A stretch of 10,660 nt of DNA from Bacilli bacterium (lineage in GTDB: Bacteria > Bacillota_I > Bacilli_A > RFN20 > CAG-288). The stretch covers positions 1-10,660 of the forward strand of contig JALFLX010000042.1 of NCBI GenBank assembly GCA_022774485.1. The letters run 5' to 3'. The notes under the pieces are model-generated. The model saw only the letters and a program-made list of their open reading frames with translations. It did not search any database and was not told the DNA's origin. How positions within the stretch are numbered: the stretch's first letter is position 1; each line of letters opens with the position of its first letter. The position numbers and the translations under genes were made by a program. This document shows, one piece after another, positions 6,795-10,660 of the stretch.

Positions 6795-6800
6795 ATTATA
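6795..6800 (-). promoter_or_regulatory. -10 box of the 1185-residue lipoprotein gene
   Basis: A perfect TATAAT on the minus strand predicts a start near 6788 and a leader of about 20 bases containing GGAGGT. The surrounding CATTTATAATTTT-N-GCATT is shared with the promoter of the paralogue at 10338-10343, which supports both. No good -35 is visible at 16-18 bases, so upstream AT-rich DNA or an activator may help. Confidence 0.6.
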
Positions 6801-6831
6801 AATGTCTTATTGAAAAGGAAGAAGATTGAAA

Positions 6832-6847
6832 CTGATTTTAAAATCAG
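6832..6847. promoter_or_regulatory. Perfect 16-bp palindrome upstream of the lipoprotein promoter
   Basis: CTGATTTTAAAATCAG is a perfect palindrome, flanked further by ATTGAAA on one side and TTTCAAT on the other. It lies at about -44 to -59 relative to the inferred start of the 1185-residue lipoprotein gene. A dimeric regulator site is plausible, but such AT-rich palindromes also arise by chance in this spacer. Confidence 0.35.
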
Positions 6848-7043
6848 GAAATTTCAATTTGATTTATTAAATGATCATAAACTTATATTTATTATTTATA
6901 TATATTATTTATAGATAGAACATTTAAATGTTTTTTAATTTTGAACAACTGAAATCAAATTTATCCAACAAAATGTAAGCGGTTTTACAACTGATTTGTT
7001 AAATTCTTTTTTCAATCTTTTTTTAATATTCATTTCAGCAAAG
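6848..7043. other. Very AT-rich spacer between the two lipoprotein genes
   Basis: No coding signal is seen. The stretch around 6880-6920 is almost pure A and T and could act as an upstream promoter element. A catabolite-response-like sequence lies at 6974-6987: TGTAAGCGGTTTTA fits TGNAARCGNWWWCA with one mismatch. It is far (about 190 bases) from the predicted start, so any role is uncertain. Confidence 0.4.
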
Positions 7044-7080
7044 AAAAACTCCTCTCAAGGAATCCCTCAAGAGGAGTTTT
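7044..7080 (-). terminator. Terminator of the 1070-residue lipoprotein gene
   Basis: Minus-strand AAAACTCCTCT (7070-7080) pairs with AGAGGAGTTTT (7044-7054). Further weaker pairs run inward to a short loop, and a run of five U completes the 3' side. It lies about 20 bases past the stop at 7099 and isolates this gene from its downstream paralogue, which has its own promoter. Confidence 0.85.
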
Positions 7081-7098
7081 ATAAATTAGTCAGAGGAC

Positions 7099-10000
7099 TT
7101 AGAAGTAGAAGATTTCAACGACAGCCCACTGAGACGGATAGCGGGCATCATAGGAATCAGGGTAGACATTGACCTGATAGGATTTTGTGGAATCATCAGG
7201 ATCTGCAGCAGTGCAGACTAAGGTTTTCACTCCGCTGATCATCTGATAAGCACATGTCCAGGTCAAGTTGGTGTCAGCTTCTAAGGCAGCTTTGGCATCC
7301 GCGTACATCTGGTTGTCCCAAAGGGCAGAAGTGAGAGTCAAGCAAGAATCGCCTGCTTTCCAAGAGCCAGTGACATTACTACCTAAGTAGAAGTACGGGA
7401 TGAGACGGCCGTTGAGATTGGTGGTCATCAAGGTCTGAATATCATCGGACCAGACACGATCAGCTTCCTCAGCAGGAGCTTCATATTTTTCAGAGTAGTA
7501 GACATAGAGACCGCTGACATCTAAGTGGATACGGAAAGTTCCGCCATCTAAAGCAGGACCATAGGCTTCTAAAACACCAGTCTCATTGTAATATCCACGA
7601 TACGGATCGAAGATATAGAAGGTGGTAGTATATCCAGCAGCTTCTAAGACAGTCTTAGCATTATCAAGGAACTGGTTGTTCCAAGAGGAAGAAGAAGTGG
7701 AGATGGTTACGCAGCGGTTTGTAGCGCTATAAGAAGCGGAAGCGCTGCTGTTACCGATTTCGAAGTACGGTAAGTCACTGGCGCCAAAGTTGGTGCTAAG
7801 AACATTCTTAATCGAACTAGACCAATCTGTCGTAGTGGTGTAAGTAGGAGCAGTCTCAGTGTAGATGACCATTGTGGCATTATCGGAAGAATCAGGTCCG
7901 ATTCTGACACGTAAATCACCGCCGTCAGCTAATATCTTACGAGCAGTAAAGTGGTTGCCATAAGGATTAGAACCAGTCTGAACTTCCCAACCATCAGTAG
8001 TTAAGAAGGCAGCCTCAGCACTGGTGATGATGGAATCATCCCAAGCGCCACCTTTGAGAGTGAGATATCCGCCGTAGTAGCTAGACCAAGAAGTAGTAGG
8101 AGTACCAGAGGAGAGGTAGACATAAGGCATGACTTCACCTAATCTAGTCGTCATTTCTGTCTTAACAGCATCAGACCAATCGGTGTATTTAGAAGGATCA
8201 TAGGCCTCGGTGATAAAGATGTCGAGCTGAGATGACTTAACGGTAGTACCAGTGCCGTAGATATCGACAAAGTTCCAGTCGTATTTGACTTTGATCTTGC
8301 AGCCATCATCCATTTCTTTCTCTGCATAAGAGCCGTAAGTGGAGGTGCTAGGAGTGACCGTCCAACCAGCATTTTCATAGGTTGTTTCAAATAACGCCTG
8401 ATGGAATTCAAGATATTCGCCACCCTGGACTAAGAGATAGCTACCGTTGTAGCTGCTCGTCTTCCACTCAGTGGTATAAGTTCCAGCGTTGAGGAAAACA
8501 TAAGGGATATCCGCAGAGTGATTATCGATAGAGGCATCGATTTCAGAAGCGCAAGTTGCATCCCAAGCAGTATTAGCTGCAGGAAGAACAGAGAAGTTGA
8601 TCGTACCTGCTCCATAGGAGTCGACAGAAGAAGCGACAAAGATGGAGGTACCATCAGCGAAAGTGCAAGTGGCAGTGAAGGTAGAACCATAAGAATTAGA
8701 ACCTCTCGTGAAAGTCCATGTATCCGAAGAAGCAGCGAAGGCAGCTTCTGCTAAATCGACAATCTGATCATACCAAGTTCCAATGCTCAATTTGACCGTG
8801 TAAGATCCAGCGGTGGAGACAGTCGGGTTTGCGCCGACATAGAAGTACGGAATGGTGTAGGAACCGAGCGTGTTGTTGAACTCAGTTAAGATATCTGCGC
8901 TCCAATCAGTAGCGCTATCAGGCGTGAATCCAGCTTTGTGCGTGATCTCGATAATGATGTTACCAGAATAGGTGGAGTAAAGCTCAACACCCCAAGTGCT
9001 ACCTCCCTCTGAAGCAGGAGCACCAGTGAATTTTCTAGTGACATCTCCGTAATAATCAGTCTCATCGACATAAGTCCAATTGTGTTCTGTATCTAACTGG
9101 AGCTGAGTATAGACAGAATCATAGACCTGGTCATCCCAAGTGCCGCCAGTGATATCAAACTCAGTGTTGTTGTAATACCATTTCCAAGTCGGAGCACCAG
9201 TGCCCAAATAGACATAAGGTAAGACCTCTCCGAAATAGGTGTTCATCTCAGTCTTGATGTCATCAGTCCAATCCGTATATTTGTTCGGATTCCAAGTTTC
9301 ACTGAGAGTGACCTCTAACTGAGCTTTAGCAGTGGTAGAAGAACTGCTCTTTGTCAAAGTGGCAGTGAGAGTGCAGCCATCGGCAAAGTCCTTAACAGCA
9401 TCAAAGACATCATAATTATAAGAGGAAGTGGAAGTGTTATCTGTGACAGTCCAACCATCGCCGTTAAAGGCAGCTTTAGCAAGTGTCTTAATCTGATCAT
9501 TGTAAGTTCCACCATCGATACGGAAAGTGTAGGAAGTAGAGGAAGTAGTGACAGTCGGAGCCTTTGTTCCCATGTAGAAGAACGGAACTTCATGTCCATC
9601 CGTTAAATTAGCAAAGGAATCTAAAACATCCTGAGGCCAGCTAGTAGCAACACTAGGATCAAAGGGTTCTGAGTAGGTGCACTGCAACATGGCAATACCG
9701 AAGTCAGAATCGATTGAGATGACAACCTTTAATCCGAGGTCATTTCTCGTAGCAGTATAAGAAGATGCACCGGCGACAACAGTCCATCCATCCGCAACGA
9801 AAGCTGCATCAAACTCAGTGAACAAAGCGCCCTGGGTAGCAGCATCATAGGTGGCGGTGCCAGAAATTTCTAAATAAGGTTGTTCTAATGTGGAGCCGTA
9901 GTCACCAGTGGTGATGAAGTCAGCACTCGGTTTTCCGCCGAGATCAACATAAGGAATGACATAATTGAGACGGAGTAACATCTCATTCGCAATCGCATCA

Positions 10001-10311
10001 CCCCAAAGGTCAGCAAACGACTCTTCAGGTTCTGTGACAGGCTCTTCGGTAGGAGTTTCAGTCGCAGGTTCAGTCGGAACATCAGTGGCAGGAGCCTCTG
10101 TTGCTGGATCAGTAGCAGGAGCCTCAGTCGCAGGTCCTTCAGTCGGTTTCTCAGTCGGCTTTTCAGTAGGCTGTTCGGTCGGCTTCTGAGTGTCACCCTG
10201 AACATCCGATAACGGCGGTTCTGTAGGCTGTGCCTCAGATTCGGAAGTTCCTCCGCATCCGACGAGGAACAAAGCTAACATGCTGAGAAGTGAAACTTTA
10301 AATTTTTTCAT
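7099..10311 (-). CDS. Large repeat-containing lipoprotein of unrecognised family (eight repeats)
   Basis: This 1070-residue protein is a paralogue of the next gene downstream, with the same plan. It has a signal peptide with lipobox LVGC and lipidated Cys19, a longer and less regular Pro/Thr/Glu/Ala linker (28-98), and eight domains opening at Trp 103, 225, 348, 470, 583, 712, 830 and 954. Conserved landmarks include VLPYVYLG or IPYFYLG in most units, GG-x-W-x-DQ, DGC turns (311-313, 669-671), FDPYR (901-905) and the shared ending WAVVEI. The mature part holds nine cysteines beyond the lipidated one. There is no sortase signal or C-terminal anchor, so surface attachment is by lipid only. The ATG at 10309-10311 is preceded by GGAGG (10319-10323). 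Its third domain joins the opening of the paralogue's third unit to the remainder of its fourth, consistent with loss or gain of one unit. Function is unknown; an extracellular binding or adhesive role is possible. Confidence 0.88.
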   Translation of the reverse strand: MKKFKVSLLSMLALFLVGCGGTSESEAQPTEPPLSDVQGDTQKPTEQPTEKPTEKPTEGPATEAPATDPATEAPATDVPTEPATETPTEEPVTEPEESFADLWGDAIANEMLLRLNYVIPYVDLGGKPSADFITTGDYGSTLEQPYLEISGTATYDAATQGALFTEFDAAFVADGWTVVAGASSYTATRNDLGLKVVISIDSDFGIAMLQCTYSEPFDPSVATSWPQDVLDSFANLTDGHEVPFFYMGTKAPTVTTSSTSYTFRIDGGTYNDQIKTLAKAAFNGDGWTVTDNTSTSSYNYDVFDAVKDFADGCTLTATLTKSSSSTTAKAQLEVTLSETWNPNKYTDWTDDIKTEMNTYFGEVLPYVYLGTGAPTWKWYYNNTEFDITGGTWDDQVYDSVYTQLQLDTEHNWTYVDETDYYGDVTRKFTGAPASEGGSTWGVELYSTYSGNIIIEITHKAGFTPDSATDWSADILTEFNNTLGSYTIPYFYVGANPTVSTAGSYTVKLSIGTWYDQIVDLAEAAFAASSDTWTFTRGSNSYGSTFTATCTFADGTSIFVASSVDSYGAGTINFSVLPAANTAWDATCASEIDASIDNHSADIPYVFLNAGTYTTEWKTSSYNGSYLLVQGGEYLEFHQALFETTYENAGWTVTPSTSTYGSYAEKEMDDGCKIKVKYDWNFVDIYGTGTTVKSSQLDIFITEAYDPSKYTDWSDAVKTEMTTRLGEVMPYVYLSSGTPTTSWSSYYGGYLTLKGGAWDDSIITSAEAAFLTTDGWEVQTGSNPYGNHFTARKILADGGDLRVRIGPDSSDNATMVIYTETAPTYTTTTDWSSSIKNVLSTNFGASDLPYFEIGNSSASASYSATNRCVTISTSSSSWNNQFLDNAKTVLEAAGYTTTFYIFDPYRGYYNETGVLEAYGPALDGGTFRIHLDVSGLYVYYSEKYEAPAEEADRVWSDDIQTLMTTNLNGRLIPYFYLGSNVTGSWKAGDSCLTLTSALWDNQMYADAKAALEADTNLTWTCAYQMISGVKTLVCTAADPDDSTKSYQVNVYPDSYDARYPSQWAVVEIFYF
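7102..10005 (-). repeat. Eight tandem copies of a ~366-base domain repeat
   Basis: Units by opening Trp codon are 9640-10005, 9271-9639, 8905-9270, 8566-8904, 8179-8565, 7825-8178, 7453-7824 and 7102-7452. Lengths vary between about 113 and 129 codons. Unit two is nearly identical to unit two of the paralogue, at DNA level too, whereas units four to eight are clearly more diverged from their counterparts. Confidence 0.8.
10018..10230 (-). repeat. Pro/Thr/Glu/Ala linker of the 1070-residue lipoprotein
   Basis: Residues 28-98 mix PTEKPTE units with two ATEAPATD-type units. The linker is about ten residues longer than that of the paralogue and contains fewer KPTE copies. The flanks on both sides are nearly identical between the genes, so the change is confined to the short-repeat tract. 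Confidence 0.8.
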
Positions 10312-10337
10312 ATGGTTTCCTCCAATTTAATGCGAAA

Positions 10338-10365
10338 ATTATAAATGACAAACTTTTCAGCTCAA
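10338..10365 (-). promoter_or_regulatory. Promoter of the 1070-residue lipoprotein gene
   Basis: Minus-strand TTGAGC (10360-10365), a 16-base spacer and a perfect TATAAT (10338-10343) predict a start near 10331 and a leader of about 20 bases. The -10 region shares the CATTTATAATTTT-N-GCATT block with the promoter of the paralogous gene. This suggests the duplication carried its promoter and that both genes are expressed under similar conditions. Confidence 0.65.
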
Positions 10366-10371
10366 AAGCAA

Positions 10372-10384
10372 CATAACCGTTATG
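10372..10384. promoter_or_regulatory. CATAAC-C-GTTATG inverted repeat
   Basis: Six-base arms CATAAC and GTTATG flank one central base, giving a 13-bp palindrome at about -41 to -53 from the inferred start of the 1070-residue lipoprotein gene. The position mirrors the palindrome upstream of the paralogue, though the sequence differs. It could be an operator or an insertion-sequence end fragment. Confidence 0.3.
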
Positions 10385-10449
10385 CGTAAAGTACATTAAA
10401 AATGGATATAAATACTGGTTTGCACATGGTTGCTAGATTAATCGATGAA

Positions 10450-10660
10450 TTAAGTTTTTTTGCCCATCACTGACCTATATTTGATGATTTTTTTCGTCGA
10501 AATAGCAATTTCCAGGAAATCAACAACCGCTTCGGCGACGTTTCCGTGGTGATTCCAGATGAAACTGAAGAGATTGCACTAGTCCTGTATGTCGTCTCTG
10601 TCATACGAGCCATGGCGTGACATGTATCTTTTGAAGAATCTGTGAAGCCTGTTGACCATG
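10450..10660 (-). pseudogene. Transposase C-terminal remnant with in-frame amber stop
   Basis: Reading the minus strand from 10659 gives VNRLHRFFKRYMSRHGSYD..., then a TAG at 10579-10581, then CNLFSFIWNHHGN... to a TAA at 10450-10452. The N-x-LH-x3-KR-x-M-x-R-x2-G spacing and the following LFSFIWN resemble the C-terminal end of DDE transposases of the IS1595 (ISXO2-like) group, where a Trp or Tyr would sit at the stop position. This family call is from memory and tentative. The frame continues beyond the window, so the upstream part is unknown. The interrupted frame means an inactive relic unless the amber is suppressed. It lies just upstream of the lipoprotein promoter. Confidence 0.5.

Noticed and set aside
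10474..10620. Plus-strand open frame at the right end with protein-like composition (IFDDFFRRN onward)
   Set aside because: It has an in-frame stop just before it and no start codon or ribosome binding site, and it overlaps the minus-strand transposase-like frame, whose residue pattern is more convincing.

Overview
The window looks like a low-GC Gram-positive (Firmicutes) chromosome segment, perhaps Erysipelotrichia-like. The reasons are strong GGAGG-type ribosome binding sites, TAA stops, Trp encoded by TGG (standard code), moderately AT-rich genes with very AT-rich spacers, lipobox lipoproteins and a GPH-type sugar transporter. No marker gene allows a firmer placement. Every gene lies on the minus strand, so transcription runs from high to low coordinates.

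Right end (10312-10660): the decayed 3' end of a transposase, with an in-frame amber codon, followed by the promoter of the first large gene. Centre (3210-10311): two paralogous genes for large secreted lipoproteins of 1070 and 1185 residues. Each has a near-identical signal peptide, a Pro/Thr/Glu linker, and then eight or nine divergent copies of a domain of about 122 residues that I do not recognise. Each gene has its own promoter, strong ribosome binding site and intrinsic terminator, so each is probably a single transcription unit. This pair is the most unusual content of the window.

Left part (149-3192): an AraC-family regulator reading frame that has lost its N-terminal half. Its homology begins directly against the terminator of the 1185-residue lipoprotein gene. 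Downstream is a two-gene operon of a PIG-L/LmbE-type zinc deacetylase and a GPH (MelB-like) sugar:cation symporter, separated by 13 bases. Together these resemble a small sugar-utilisation locus: import of a glycoside and possibly removal of an N-acetyl group, once controlled by the AraC protein. A 10-bp-period direct repeat upstream of a -35-less promoter is a candidate site for that regulator.

Left end (1-140): the transporter terminator, then a leftward promoter for a gene outside the window. That promoter is covered by five alternating copies of a TTGCAACGAA half-site, which suggests a multi-operator control region.

The lipoprotein pair sits between a transposase relic and a truncated regulator. 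This suggests the block was inserted or rearranged next to the sugar locus and is not functionally tied to it; that is inference.
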